From: Papaver somniferum
Lineage: Eukaryota > Streptophyta > Magnoliopsida > Ranunculales > Papaveraceae
Assembly (NCBI RefSeq): GCF_003573695.1
Contig: NC_039363.1
Span: 150,816,826 to 150,880,825 of the forward strand
Direction of reading: 5' to 3'
Length of the DNA: 64,000 nt
Positions 23,705 to 37,004 of this stretch are shown here, in pieces (position 1 is the stretch's first letter; every line of letters begins with the position of its first letter). The position numbers and the translations under genes were made by a program. The notes under the pieces were generated by a model that saw only the letters and a program-made list of their open reading frames with translations, was not told the origin of the DNA and searched no databases.

Positions 23705-26421
23705 AATCGGTTCACACTTCGTGTGATCGTCTATGGATACGAGATCGAGACAATACAACAAAGAAGTATGTTTACTTGATACAAAGGTTCGGACTTAACC
23801 AAACACAATAGGATTGCTTATCAAGTAAATAGGAATTAATGTTTGTGTAGTTTACTTTAATTATAATAAGAAAATTATAATGCGAAAAATAAAAGTAAAT
23901 GACACAGCAAGATTTTGTTAACGAGGAAACCTCAAATGCAGAAAAACCCCGGGACCTAGTCCGAAATTGATAACTCTCCGGATTAAGCCGCTATACAAAA
24001 TTACACTAACTTCGTATAGTTGAGACCAAGTAACTAAACCTATAGTTCACCTAGTTCCATCTGTATTCCCACGCCTCTAACTTATAAATAAGTCACATAC
24101 TTGGAACAATTCCTTTGGTTCGTATTCTAAACAGTAAGGAATAACAAATCTGTTTGGTATCAACTCTATTCAACCAAGTGATATGAATCGGACAAAGGCT
24201 CTTCTGTTTATCTCAACATAAACTCCTTTGTCAGGTCCTTAGATCTATCTTATGTTCAATCACCCAAAGGTAATCGATTAAGATTAATCCAACAACACCT
24301 TTAATCTGAAGAACCGTGTTGATGCCGATCTTCTCAATTAATCAATCCAATCTACCACAAGGATAAACCGGTTATTAATTGGATCCTCTTTTACTGAAAC
24401 AAGTATTGTCCACACCAAAGATTATAAAACCCAAGTCAGATCTTCAATATCTTCTTTGTCTTCAAATCTTCTTAAATATTCAATAAAAACCTGCAGACAA
24501 TCACTTGAATCTCTAGTGATCAATCACGCACAGAACGGAGTCTGTTAACAATAAATTAGAATAATATCGTCTTTAGAACTAACAACAGTCTAAAGATCCC
24601 TGTCGAAACTCTGAACTAGTTTGAGTGAATCTTATGTCAGAAGAGAAGATTCTCAAGAATAAACAAACTAGGTGCAATCAGATTTCAACCACCGTTAGTG
24701 AATCAAATCAATCGAAAACAAAAGATAATTCGCAATTATCTATTTTCCCTGCAACGGGTCGCGCTGGAGCTTCTCAATCCCAAAGAAGACTTTAAACTGA
24801 GCGGACGTAAGAGATTTCGCCTAATTAGGTCACTCTCCTCTCCGAATAGGCGGTTACACCACTAACAACAACAAAAGAGTAAATCTGTTGTTACGAAGGA
24901 TTAGTTTGCTAGAAAGGCAAACTTCGTGTATTTATATACAAGGAAGTTTGGACACCAAGAAATTTCCAAAACCGAAAATATTCTCAAGATATTCATTAAA
25001 GAGCAAATTCGGTTTCCATAATTCCTGGAAATGCTCTGTCCAAAAATAACGATCGAAATCTCTCGGAAAATCTAATTAGTAAATGCACATTACTAATTCT
25101 GTAATTTCCCTACAAAATGAAATTAATAACCTTAGTTAAATGATTCTTAACTTACTTATGTTCCGATCCTGGGATTCTCTTCCCTTAGCCGTTAAGGAAT
25201 ATCTTTGAATAATTAAAGAAATAAACATTCACAGCACATCTTCAAAGTTTATCGACATCTTAACTTTGTAAGTTCTCTTTACACTTACAACCTTGAAACC
25301 GATTTTCCAAACTTCCAAACAAGTTTAGAAATGGTTCATCTGACTTTCAAGGCTTATGTGATTGATCAAACCGACATTCAATCACAATCATGGGTTTACG
25401 GTTCTACCAAAACAAGTTTCGGTTCTACCTCCATGTGAGTATTGTGCATAGTCACACTAGCTTTCCAAAAATTCGGTTGACCAGGTACTAGGATCGGTTC
25501 CCTACATATATATGGTATCTACATTATATATGTTGCACATGTCCATAGGATCGGTTCCCCTTTTCCTAAAAACGTGTTGCACCTGTCCATAGGATCGGTT
25601 CCCCTTTCTGCTATAAACCTTGCTGCACCCCATACAAGGATCGGTTCCCCTTGATGTACTGCACCCCTTACTAGGATCGGTTCACCTCTCCCAAAAGTTG
25701 TCAGACATACAAACCCGATCATACCACAGGTGATTACTTAAGATCGGTTTTACTAATAAAAGTTATACCAATACATAAGTCAGGCCTTTGTGAATAGTTC
25801 TACCAAGAACACATCAAGTTGTGAGAGGTTATACTCTATCACACATATTGGTTGTTCACAACATATGCAATGAATAACAAAACCAATAACACCTGGCAAT
25901 TTCCTTTTCGGTCCACAAACAAGTTTATGAACTTACTTCCTTAGAACACATGTAAACATTGTTCCCTAGGATGAAATCCTCACCTCATACCCATACATAA
26001 TCACAATAGCATTCAAATGATTATGACGATGTCTTATCTACAAAGTTTAATGGTTAAGCAATAAACCTCGTATTGTATTCCTTAATACTATGTCTATCTA
26101 GAGTTCAAATATGCTTCGCAGTTATGTTTTCAATATGCATGACTTGAAAGATATGTTAGGGAATGAAACAGTTCAAGTCAAATATCACTAACCTCAAGTG
26201 GAAGGATGATTGTTGTCGTTGTAGCTCCTTGCTTCTTCACATCTTCAAGACTTCGAAATACTTGTAATGTCTCATATCCTAATACTTTCAAGCTAACCTA
26301 TACGAAGTTGACTCTAGTACATAATCAAGCGACTCTTAACATGAGTTTTGATTCACTAAAATATGACAACCAAACTTGACAAACCATCGCTTGGGGGGTT
26401 CAATCTAGCAATGCTCTAACA
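23705..26421 (-). repeat. 5' LTR of E1
   Basis: Matches both E3 LTRs and the E1 3' LTR, and ends GCTCTAACA at 26,421. The inner end (TGAAAATACGAGG in E3) and the primer site are deleted. The segment holds the 'gaggaaacc...cagaaaaaccccggg' block common to all copia-type LTRs here, a minus-strand TATA region near 24,935, and the GGATCGGTTCCCC cassette. No genes. Confidence 0.8.
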
Positions 26422-27284
26422 TCATCGTTTGTGATTCCGCAACATCTTGTTTCGCTATCATACGATTAAGATTGTTGTGAGGTGATTCATAACTCTAGGC
26501 TGTTTTTCGGGAATATCATTCCGGATTGTCAATTGGTTCCTGTTCACCTTGATTTATCAAACGACGGAACAAAACCTTTGGGTTTATCTATGGGAGACAG
26601 ATTTATCCATCATATAGACTTGTTTGTGTGATACAGATTTGTCTATTCAAGTCTTCGACTTTGGGTCGTAGCAACTCTTGGTTATGGGTGAGATCAGCTA
26701 AGGGAATCAAGTGTGTAGTATCCTGCTGGGATCAGAGACGTAAGGAGCGCAACTGTACCTTGAATCAGTGTGATATTGATTAGGGTTCAACTATAGTCCA
26801 TACCGAAGTTAGTTTGTAGTAGGCTAGTGTCTTTAGCGGCTTAATACAGTGTGGTGTTCAATCTGGACTAGATCACGGGGTTTTTCTGCATTTGCGGTTT
26901 CCTCGTTAACAAAATTTCTGGTGTCTGTGTTATTTATATTCCGCATTATATTTTGTTATATAATTGAAATTTTAAATAATAGAGGTTGTGCGTTATATCG
27001 ATCAATTGCGAATCCAACCTTTGGTTGTTGATTGGAAATTGATTGATCCTTGGATATTGGTCTTTGGTACCATCCAAGTTTATTCCTTGTATTTGATTAA
27101 GACTCGCATATTTCTATTTGCTTGAGTAAGATCAAATCAAGAGAAGATATATTAACTCATCGATATACTTTTGCTTAGATTGAGTCTGGCTGTCTAGTTG
27201 ATTCTCTAGAAAGTATATTGGAGTTAGTCCATACAGATTGCTAATCGAAATATTGGGTGTGGTTGTTAGACCCCCGCTTTTTCA
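26422..27284 (+). repeat. LTR F' (3' part, plus strand)
   Basis: R-U5 end of a copia-type LTR in plus orientation. It carries the reverse form of the shared block ('acggggtttttctgcatttgcggtttcctcgttaac') and ends CCCCCGCTTTTTCA at 27,284, like LTR J at 53,012. Its beginning is left of E1. TCATC at 26,422 would be the E1 target-site copy. Confidence 0.65.
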
Positions 27285-27699
27285 AGGTGATTTTCACATG
27301 ATCATCTTTTGACTTTCGTCAAGAATAGTGATGAACGTAGTTAAAGCAAAAATCTTTCGAACACATATTTCTATAAGCGAGTTAATGTATAAAGTAAAGT
27401 CTATATATCTATACGACTTTGTCTCAATAGGAGATAAAATAGAATATACTTCTGAGTGATAGATGAGTTCAAGTCTCCACATACCTTTTGTTGATGAAGT
27501 TCCAGAAGCTCCCCTTAGTAGTTCTTCGCATTCAATCGATGAACGCCGTGAAATCTAAATCTCAACTACACATTATATCCTAATCCGAGACATAGATATA
27601 AGTAGACTATAAATCAAGACTCATAGTTTTGACAACTAAACTTGACAAACAAGCTTGAGATAGCAACGCTCGCGAGTTTGACCGAGCAGTGCTCTAACA
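27285..27699 (-). repeat. LTR fragment G1
   Basis: U3 start of a minus-strand copia-type LTR. It ends GCAGTGCTCTAACA at 27,699, the reverse of the TGTTAGAGCA start. No polypurine tract follows, so this is the outer end of an element or solo LTR whose remainder lies beyond F'. Confidence 0.6.
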
Positions 27700-28081
27700 A
27701 ATTCAACAAGGTGCACTTGGTAAATATTCAGGGTTCGCATCAAACTAACTATATAATTTTTACCAAGTTGATTAATGTACAAGTGAAATTACTTAATTAT
27801 AACTATTAGAATAATTATAATATAGTATGTAAAATAATGGCACGATGCACAAGATTTTTCTAACCAGGAAAACTGTCTGGCAGAAAAACCCCGGGTCCTA
27901 ATCTAGAATTAATCCATCACACAAATGAATAACCGCAACTTTGTGTATTTGAGACCAAATAAACACTCATTCGTAACTAAGTTCCTCTATTATCTCTAAA
28001 CCTACAATCAATATGGTCTATGCATGTGAATCTCAAGACAAAGTCCACTGTCTTGAGCTCCTTCACCGTTGTGAAGGCTTT
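27700..28081 (-). repeat. LTR H, part 1
   Basis: Minus-strand U5-R sequence with the shared block at about 27,860-27,900. It continues after the G2 insertion. Its left boundary is not resolved. Confidence 0.55.
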
Positions 28082-30355
28082 TGAAAACGCATGGGATACC
28101 AAATGCACCCAACTTTTTCATTTTGCAACCTGTATAGACAAAAGTTAATACAATAGCAAGTAGACCAACTGAATGATCCTTGATAATATGAATATCGATT
28201 TTTTCTCTCAACCTCTACTCAATCAATATGTGTATAGACACATGGTCTGTGAACCTGATTGTTAAGCAGAATACTTGGACGATATCAGAAATAAATATCA
28301 AAGATAAATCTAGTCGTATCTAAATAATCCAATCGGAATTCTGCCAAGTGATTAAACCTGTTATCTATCTTTCAAGATACGAATTCTATAAGAAATAAGT
28401 CTCGTAATCGATTACAATTATGCGGACGTGTCTGCTTAGATTTAATACGTATAAACATGTGTGAATCAAATTATAAAGATAAACAATATAATGAGGAAAA
28501 GAAAAGGAAATACAAGACACCAGAAATTTTGTTAACGAGGAAACCACAATAGCAGAAAAACCCTGAGACCTCGTCCAGATTTGAACACCGCACTTTATTA
28601 TGCCGCTACAGACACTAGCCTACTATCAGACTTCGAACTGGAATGTAATTGAGGCCGAACCCACCTTCCAAGTGGTTCAGTTATAGTCGCGCTCCTTACG
28701 TCTCTTGAATCTCGCAAGGCTCTATGCACTTGATTTCCTTAGCTGACTTCCTTTACATCCTAAGAGTTGCTTCATACGAAGTGAAGACTTTTGATACCAA
28801 TATGCCTCTAAAAGATAAGTTTATTTGATTTCCGTTTAGATCGAAGGTCAAGGTGAGGAAATATGTTTGCAATAGAAAAAGTTGTATCACAAATCCGAGA
28901 CTTACGACTCTCGAAGAGCAGCCTAGATTCTTAATCATCTCTCAAGAACAATCTTCAAAATATATTAAGACCAGTTTTCAGATATCTATCTTGAGGAATC
29001 ACAAAGTGTGAGACGAAGATAAGTTTGCGATTACTATCTATCTTGCCTGAAAAATATTACGAAAACCTCGATAACAGGAAACAAGATCAGGATTGACGAA
29101 CTACCAAGGTAAAGATAGTCGAACCTGGCTTCACGAATCCCGAAAGTGAAACCATTTAGTCGTAGAGTAATTATGTTTCTCAGGGGAAACCAAGGTCAAT
29201 AGAGGATGACTCTAGAATCAACTAGGACACAGAGTGTCAGGGATTGATTTTCCCAGTTGAAACGACATCTTTATTTATAGTTTTTCCAAGACCAGGGGTT
29301 GCTAAGAATTCAATCTAAGATAACTTGAGAATCAAGAAAACTTTATTCTTGAATATGATAGAATAATATATACTTTGGTCCGGTTACGAAACCTTGTATA
29401 ATGACTGTTCGGTTTGGCAACTTAGACAAAGAACTAAAAACAATTTGATGTTCATGTAAGAATTTAATCCTGATGCACACACATAAGTGTTTAAGTGATC
29501 AATGAATCTTAAAAATGCTTAAGAGAAGCAATGGTAAACATATTAAAAATAAGTCTTTGAGCATTTTCTAAAATATAAACCGGGCAGTTGGTAGAATGGT
29601 TCGTAAACTGTATGGATTGTTCCGAGTCAGGGTGCAACGGTTTGTGAACTGGGTTCGCCAACCCTACTAGACTACCGAACTCAATTGACAACGGTTCGTG
29701 AACCGGGTTCACCAACCGCTAGCCTATTATACCAACTTTGAAAATTCAGTTCACCACGCTTCGTGAACTGTTCCCAACTGAACTTGCGGTTTGCGAACTG
29801 GTCCGCCAACCTTCCTTTTTTTCTGAAACTCAGATATCTATGGATTGCGAACTCGTTCGCCGACCTACCTTGAGTAGAAATACAGTAAGTTCAATATTCC
29901 TCTCGTATGATGTTTGAAACATTACCAAGTGATAAAAAAAATTTGCATGGGAAATTTTCAATTGATCCACAAACAAATTCATAAAACTAATATTGTTAAG
30001 GACTGTTGAACATCTTTGCTAAATCATATTTCGAGATTTTTCACAAGACAAGCTTGACTCGAAACTTCTTCTTTGTAAATCTACTAGAAGTCATACCATA
30101 GTCTCAATAGATAGAATGGTGAGATAGAGAGTAAAACATATTGGTTCAGTCTTCACATACCTGATACAGATGTTCTCCAAATTCCTTCGTCGATCTTCAG
30201 TCTTCAGTGGTGATGTATGATACTCAACTACAAATTCTAACCTAGTTCGATATTTGACTTAATAGACTAGAAATCAAGATATAGTTTTGATCAAAATATT
30301 GAAAATTAGCTTGAGATGGAAAAACTTGTGAGTTCAACCGAGTAATGCTCTAACA
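28082..30355 (-). repeat. Solo LTR G2
   Basis: A complete minus-strand copia-type LTR of 2,274 bp, from TGAAAACGCATGGG to ATGCTCTAACA. It is flanked by GCTTT (28,077-28,081) and GCTTA (30,356-30,360), a one-mismatch target-site duplication. There is no internal sequence, so it is a product of LTR-LTR recombination. A minus-strand TATA (CTATAAATAA) is at 29,271-29,280. No genes. Confidence 0.75.
29598..29870. repeat. GGTTCGTGAACC-type cassette in U3 of G2
   Basis: Five or so units built on GGTTCGTGAACCGGGTTC and GCCAACC recur with a ~50-60-base period, many of them near-palindromic. They occupy the same U3 position as the unrelated cassettes in E and J LTRs. Confidence 0.6.
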
Positions 30356-31394
30356 GCTTATGCTCTCAACTCCTTCGGATCGTAACCCGAAATAACAAAG
30401 GACTAAATTTTTTTTAGTGATCAACTTACTTATTGATCAACCAAATTATCTTTGGATTAGCGGTAAAGTAGAGTAAAAGATCTTTTGTTTATTCAATATA
30501 AACTCATTTGGTCAAAGATCAAACCAAGATAACGATTATCGAAATAATCGATCTCAGTAAACAAGCTTTATCCAAGAATTAAACTTAACGTAACTAGACA
30601 GTTTGTTCGATATTTAGACAAGTCTTATGTTTATCAAGATAAAAAAATTGTTGATCCTAGAGAATAAAGTGAACAAGAAGTAACACAAATTTCAAACCCC
30701 AAAAAAATAATCCTTCAAGTCGTTAATCTTCAAACTTCAAATTGAACGCTGCAAACAACTAGATTCCACTATTGATCAACACACCGAATGGAGTATGTTA
30801 ACATTGATTGATCAATAGTTCTATCTACAGATCTTGAATCATTAGATATATAATAGTCAAATCATCAAACAAACTTGACTCACCTTATCAGAAGAGAATG
30901 ACCATGGAATAAACAAGTTTTATCTATCAAGGATAACTATATCATTAGTTCTTAATCAAATAAATAATCAATCGAAAAACTAAAAATAATAAAAATTAAT
31001 TTCACACCAATGATACTACTAAAAGCTTCTTGATCCCAGAGAAGACTTTAAACGAAAGAAACACAAAATATTTCACATAAATAGATTACTCTTACCACTT
31101 AACAAGTTGGCTTCCCACATTATCAATCAAGATGTGTTTAAATGTACGAGTTTGTAAGAATACGAGACTCCACTATTTATAGTGTTATAACTAAGGCTTG
31201 TTTAAAAAACAAGATGTTGCCAATTTTCAAATTCCTTAAGATATACGATGAATGTTTTTTTACGAAATTAACCAGTACCAATTGTATTTCAAATCGATAT
31301 CTCTCGTAAATGACACCTAATATTAGCTAGCATACATCCATGTACTTTATTAATATAAGAACTAGAGATATAAAAATATCTGTGATATGGTAAG
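30356..31394 (-). repeat. LTR H, part 2
   Basis: Middle of the minus-strand LTR H between the G2 and J insertions. It includes a TATA-like palindrome CACTATTTATAGTG near 31,171. It stops at GTAAG (31,390-31,394), which is matched by GTAAT at 53,013. Confidence 0.6.
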
Positions 31395-32377
31395 TGTTAA
31401 AGAATTGCTCGGTCGAACTCACAAGTTTTGCTATCTCAAGCTTGTTGTAAATGTTAGATGGACAAAACTATATCTTGATTTGTAATATACTACATTCAAG
31501 TCTTAGACTAGGATTAGAGTATGGTGTTTGAGTATCAGACATCACAAAGTAATCCTCGAAGATTGATGACTGCAGATCAAACGAAAACATTAGGAAAACT
31601 TCATTAACAAAGAGGTATGTGAAGACTGAACCATCCTATTTACTCGTGACATTCACCATTCTATCTTTATGAGACTATGATGTATCATTTAATAGATTAA
31701 ATGTTGCAAAGAAGAAATTTCGGGTCAAGCTTATCTTGTTAAATCTCTCGAAATATGATTCAAGCAATGGATGTTCATAGATCCTTAACAATCTTAGTTA
31801 AGAACAATTTATTATTCATGAACTATTTTTGTTTCAAGTTGATCATTTAGAAATTTACCAATCTATGATATTTCATATCTTCGGCGATTGCGAATGTTTC
31901 AAATTATTTAAAGAGAGTTTTCAGAACTACTGAGATTCTGGACACAGAGTACCCTGTACGCGTACCCTAGACATCTGAGTTCCAGAACAATGTAGGTTCG
32001 TACCCAGTACATGTACCCTAAGGTTCTGAGTTCGTGAACGGGGGAAGGTACGCATACCCGGTAAGCGTTCCCCAAGGACCTGAGTTTGTGAATGACTAAA
32101 GGTACACATACCTAGTACGCGTAGCCTAGCAGCCTGAGTTCACAAACTGGTCTACAGGTATGCATACCCCTACACATGCCTACCCAGTACGAACTAAGCA
32201 TATGCTCATAAACTATTTTTACAAATACGTTTGCCATTTCTACAACTCTCATAAATACTTCTAAGACAACTTTGTTCTCTAAATCACTTTGTGTTTGTAA
32301 ATCATAGTTTAAGTCTTGAATGTTAATGAACATAATTATGCTTATAAGTTCATAAGGCATATTTTTCATGAACTATC
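31395..32377 (+). repeat. LTR J, U3 part
   Basis: Plus-strand start TGTTAAAGAATTGCTCGGTC, clearly related to the reverse of G2. It carries the GTACGCGTACCC cassette and is cut at 32,377 by E3 (flank CTATC). It resumes at about 51,680. Confidence 0.7.
31947..32190. repeat. GTACGCGTACC-type cassette in U3 of J
   Basis: About five units with palindromic cores such as GTACGCGTAC, GTACATGTAC and GTACGCATACC, separated by 'ctgagttcgtgaa'-like phrases, with a ~60-base period. Confidence 0.6.
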
Positions 32378-35187
32378 TGAAAAGACGAGGGTACCCAAAT
32401 ATACCTCAAACTAAAACTTTTCCACCTATAAGTCCTTTCTCCGAAACTGATTGTCTATGGACTGAGTCGAGACAATACAACAAATCAGTTCACACTTCGT
32501 GTGATCATCTATGGATTCGAGATCGAGATAATACAACAACGAAGTATGTTTACTTGATAAAATATTCGGACTTAACGAAACACAGTAGGATTACTTATCA
32601 AGCAAATGGGAATTAACGTTTGTGTAATTTACTTTAATTATAATAGCAACAATTATAATTGCGGAAAATAAAAGTAAATGACACAGCAAGATTTTGTTAA
32701 AGAGGAAACCACAAATGCAGAAAAACCCCGGAACCTTGTCCAGAATTGAATACTCTCTGGATTAAGCCGTTATACAAAATCAAACTAACTTCGTATATTT
32801 GAGACCAAGAAACTAAACCTATAGTTCACCTAGTTCCGTCTGTATTCCCACGCCTCCGACCTGTAATAAGTTACGTACTTGGAAAAATTCCATTGGTTCG
32901 TATTCTAAACAGTAAAGGAACAAAAAATCTGTTTGGTATCAACTCTTATCAACCAAGTGATGTGAGTTGGACAAAAGGCTCTTCTGTTTATCTCAATAAA
33001 CTCCTTTGTCAGGTTCTTAGATCTATCATATTATCAACTACCAAAGTTGTTGTTAAGATTTTATAATAAATACTTTTAATCAAAAAGAATTGTATTGATG
33101 CCGACCTACACAACTAATCAATATAATCTATCACAAGGACAAACCGATTATAGTTGGATCCTCTTTTACCGAAACAAGTATTGTGCACACTAAAGATTAT
33201 GAATCCAAATCAGAAATCTTCAAAGTCTTCTTAGATCTTCAATAAACACCTGGACACAATCAAATTGAATCTCTTGTGATCAATCACGCACAAAACGGAG
33301 TCTGTTAACAATGGATTATCACAAGAGTTCTTTAGATCTACAAACAGTCTAAAGATCCCCGTCGAAACTTCGATCTAGTTTGAGTGAATCTTACATCAGA
33401 AAAGAAGAATATAAAGCATAAAAGAACTAGGTACAATCAAAGTTCAACCACCGTTAGTCAACCAAATCAATCGAAAACAAAAGATAAACCGCAATTATCT
33501 AGTTTCCCACCAACAGTACGAATAAAACTTTTCAATCCCAAAGAAGTCTTTAAACTGAGAAGCCATAAGAGATTTCGCTTAATTATATTAATATTCTCTC
33601 CGAATAGGCGACTTCACCAGTAGCATCACAACTGAGATATTTTGATGTATCTGAGGATTAGTTTGCTCGAAATGCAAACTTTCATATTTATAGACCAAGG
33701 AAGTTTGGACACCAAGGAATTTACAAAACCGAAAATATTCTCAAGATATGCAATATATTCCAGATTCGGTTTCCATAATTCCTGGAAATGCTTTGTCCAA
33801 ATAATGACCGAAAATCTCTTAGAAAATCTCCAACTAGCAAATGCACATTACTAATTTCCATTTTCCAAAAATAAAATTAAAAACCTTAAATAAGAGATTC
33901 TCAATTTATTTTATTCGATACGGGATTTTCTTCCTTTATCTATTAAGGAATAACTTTGAACAATTAAAGATAAGCGTTACTGCACATGTTCAAAGTATGT
34001 CGATATCTTTACTTTGTAAGTCCTCTTTCATACTTACAATCTTGAAACCAATTTACCACACTTCCAACACAAGTTTAGAATTGGTTCATCTGACTTTTAA
34101 GAACTACGTGAGTGATCAAGAACACTCAATCACTAAATATGGGTTTCACGGTTCTACCAAAACAAGTTTCGGTTCTACCTCCATGTGAGTACTTTGCATA
34201 GTCACGCTAGTTACCAAAATTCGGTTGACTAGGTACTAGGATCGGTTCCCCACATATATATATGGTATCTAACTTGTACTTGCTGCACATGTCCATGGGA
34301 TCGGTTCCCCTTTGCCTAAAAACGTGTTGCACATGTCCATAGGATTGGTTCTCTTTTTTGCTAAAAACTTGTAGCACCTCATACAAGGATCGATTACCCT
34401 TTGTGATAGGTTGTACCTCTTACTAGGATTGGTTCCCCTTTACCCAGAGTCGGTCATACCAATAACACTAAATCGATCATACCATCTCAAGTGATTACTT
34501 AAGATCGGTTTCACTAATAAAAGTCATACCAATACAAAAGTCAAGCCTTTGTTAATAGTTTTACCAAGAACATAAACAAGTCATGAGCGGTTATACTAAT
34601 CACACATATTAGTAGTTAAAAATATATGCAATGAATAACAATACCAATAACGCCTGGCGATTTCTCTTTCGATTCACAAAACAAGTTCATGAATTTACTT
34701 CCTTAAAACAAATGTAAAACATTGTTTCCTAGGATGAAATCTTCACCTTATACCCATACATAATCACAGTAGCATTCAAACTATTATATCGATGTCTTAT
34801 CTACAAAGTTTAATGGTTAACCAATAAACCAAGTATTGTATTCCTTAATACGATGTCTAACTAGAGTATAATCATTCATGCTTCGCAGTTTTGTTTTCAA
34901 TATGCACGACTTGAAAGATACGTTAAGGAATGAAACAATTCAAGTCAAATATCACTAACCTCAAGTGGAAGGATGATGTTGTCGTTGTAGCTCCTTACTT
35001 CTTCACTTCTTCAATTCTTTGTAATACTTGCAATGTCTCATATCCTAATACTTTCAAGCTAACCTATACGAAGTTAACTCTACTACATAATCAAGCGACT
35101 CTTTAAATGAGTTTTGGCTCAATAAAATATGATAACCAAACTTGTCATACCAACGCTTGGTGGGTTCAATTGAGCCATGCTCTAACA
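32378..35187 (-). repeat. Left (3') LTR of E3
   Basis: TGAAAAGACGAGGG... to ...CCATGCTCTAACA, 2,810 bp. It holds the shared 'gaggaaaccacaaatgcagaaaaacccc' block, a TATA region near 33,690 on the minus strand and the GGATCGGTTCCCC cassette in decayed form (34,239-34,440). Confidence 0.85.
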
Positions 35188-35573
35188 ATCTCCCCCTTTG
35201 TCAATTTTAATGACAAAACTCTTACATCAAATTACAAGAATTCATTACACATACGCTTGATTCCCGAATTCAACAACACAATAACCTGTATACATTCAAT
35301 CCATAAATACCGTTGTTGACATTACAATAAAAAAGCTAATACTCCCTCTAAAGGTCAGATAGGTAGATTTTCAATCCACACGTCTTTGCTATTCCCTTTG
35401 TAGTCCATATAACTACAAGCATCATATGATATGCTACTCCCCCTTAGTCTATGCTTTTACTCTTTCGTTAGATAAACGTTTAAGCACCAATGTCCTTTCC
35501 CTTAGTGATACCAATCAATATAAATTAATACCAGTATCACTTGTTTACTCCATATATTTTTCCCCCTTTTTGT
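35188..35573 (-). promoter_or_regulatory. Polypurine tracts of E3
   Basis: The minus strand reads CAAAGGGGGAGAT directly before the LTR (35,188-35,200), with further runs near 35,437 (CTCCCCCTTAG) and 35,560 (TTCCCCCTTTTTG). This is the same triple layout as E1. Confidence 0.65.
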
Positions 35574-37004
35574 CACAAAATGAAAAAGAAACAAAAAAAT
35601 AAAGGACAAACTGAAAGGATCTTACAAATCTTAATAGACTTGCAACCTATAGAGTTAAGCACGAGGGTTCCACACACCATTTTTGATAAGAAATATCAAA
35701 ACTGAAACTACAAAGTAATTTTATTTTGATATATTACCATGAAAACAATTTCACGAAGAAATTTTTCCTAATAATTTAGCAAACCAAAAATCAACTAAGC
35801 ACCTTAGTTCCTTTGCTAAAATGATTGTACAAATACAATCGCTTGTTCGATAAGACCAAAATAAAGATAACTCTATTTTTCTCATCAGCTTCTAATTATC
35901 CATAAAACTTAGACCTTTAAAATTTTAAACAAGACAAGTACTAGGTTAGTTAACTAGCATTTCTTGTTAAGGCATTCTATTAGACTTGAATAACCGAAAC
36001 CTCCACTTTGATAAGTCTAACTAAGATCAGAATTAACTTAGTTTCTCTTATCCGAAATTGAAATGGACTAAACAATTTATCCCGTAAGCCTTTTCTTTCG
36101 TTAATCCATAAACAATTTATACAAACCAAATAAGTCAACTTGCATAATTATTCACCTCAACCGGAAGCAATTGAAACATTATAGACATTAAAGTACCGCA
36201 ATTGCACTGAAATTTTGTAAGCCTAAACAATTGATACAACACAATAAAGCAAGATAACAATAGTTTTTCTTAACCGGAACCAATTGAATCACACATACAT
36301 CCATACACAAATAATGGAATAAAACATCATCTGTACCGAAATTTTATTAAGCAAAAGCAATAAATATATGAAATAAAATCAGGCTTTTCTGAAACAGGAA
36401 AATAATTAACTAACAAGATTGTTACCTCAAATTTCGCATCCACTTCTCCAATATGTTTGCATCTTCTTCAGGGAGAATTGATATCGAAATATCATTCTGT
36501 TTTCATCCTTATGCAAAACAAAAGAATAACAAGAACCAACCTTTACCAGAGAAAGGTTGAAAACCGGTTTTTAACTATTGCAAGCAAAAGTTGAAAACCC
36601 CGAAACACATATGCTTTTATACTAAACCAAACGATTCAATATATAATGACTTTTTCACATATTGTTTCTATCAGAACCCCTCATGATCCTTTGATAAAGC
36701 TTACCAACATGGGCTAGAACTTAATCCTGCTAAACCAAAAAGTCACCCAAACCATAAGGGTTCACAACATTATGAGATCGAATATCAAGGTAGTAAAACC
36801 GAAATCAAACATCCCATAGACATACATAGCAATAAAGCATTCAAGCACATGTTATGTAAATCAAAAGATATCACAAGAAAAATTATAAATCAAATAATTT
36901 TATTCATAATAAGATAGTTTTATTCATAATAGACCTAATATAATCATTGAAAGAAATCAAAAATTGATGTCTATTTTCCTGGATTAAGTATTACATCATA
37001 TAAC

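Larger units (their letters stand above)
18707..26421 (-). mobile_element. Element E1: defective Ty1/copia (Sirevirus-like) element
   Basis: A minus-strand element with its 3' LTR on the left (18,707-20,227, first part lost into the C2 insertion) and its 5' LTR on the right (23,705-26,421). The LTR junction reads, on the minus strand, a GGAGGAGAT purine tract followed by TGTTAGAGCATTGCTCGG. A second tract of the form AAAAAGGGGGAG lies ~340 bases inside; multiplied tracts of this kind are known from Sireviruses. Only gag remnants and a small accessory frame are present, with no protease-integrase-RT, so it is non-autonomous or decayed. E1 cuts LTR F'. Confidence 0.8.

Noticed and set aside
28008..28211. 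67-codon minus-strand frame
   Set aside because: Crosses the H/G2 boundary at 28,082 and is made of LTR sequence.
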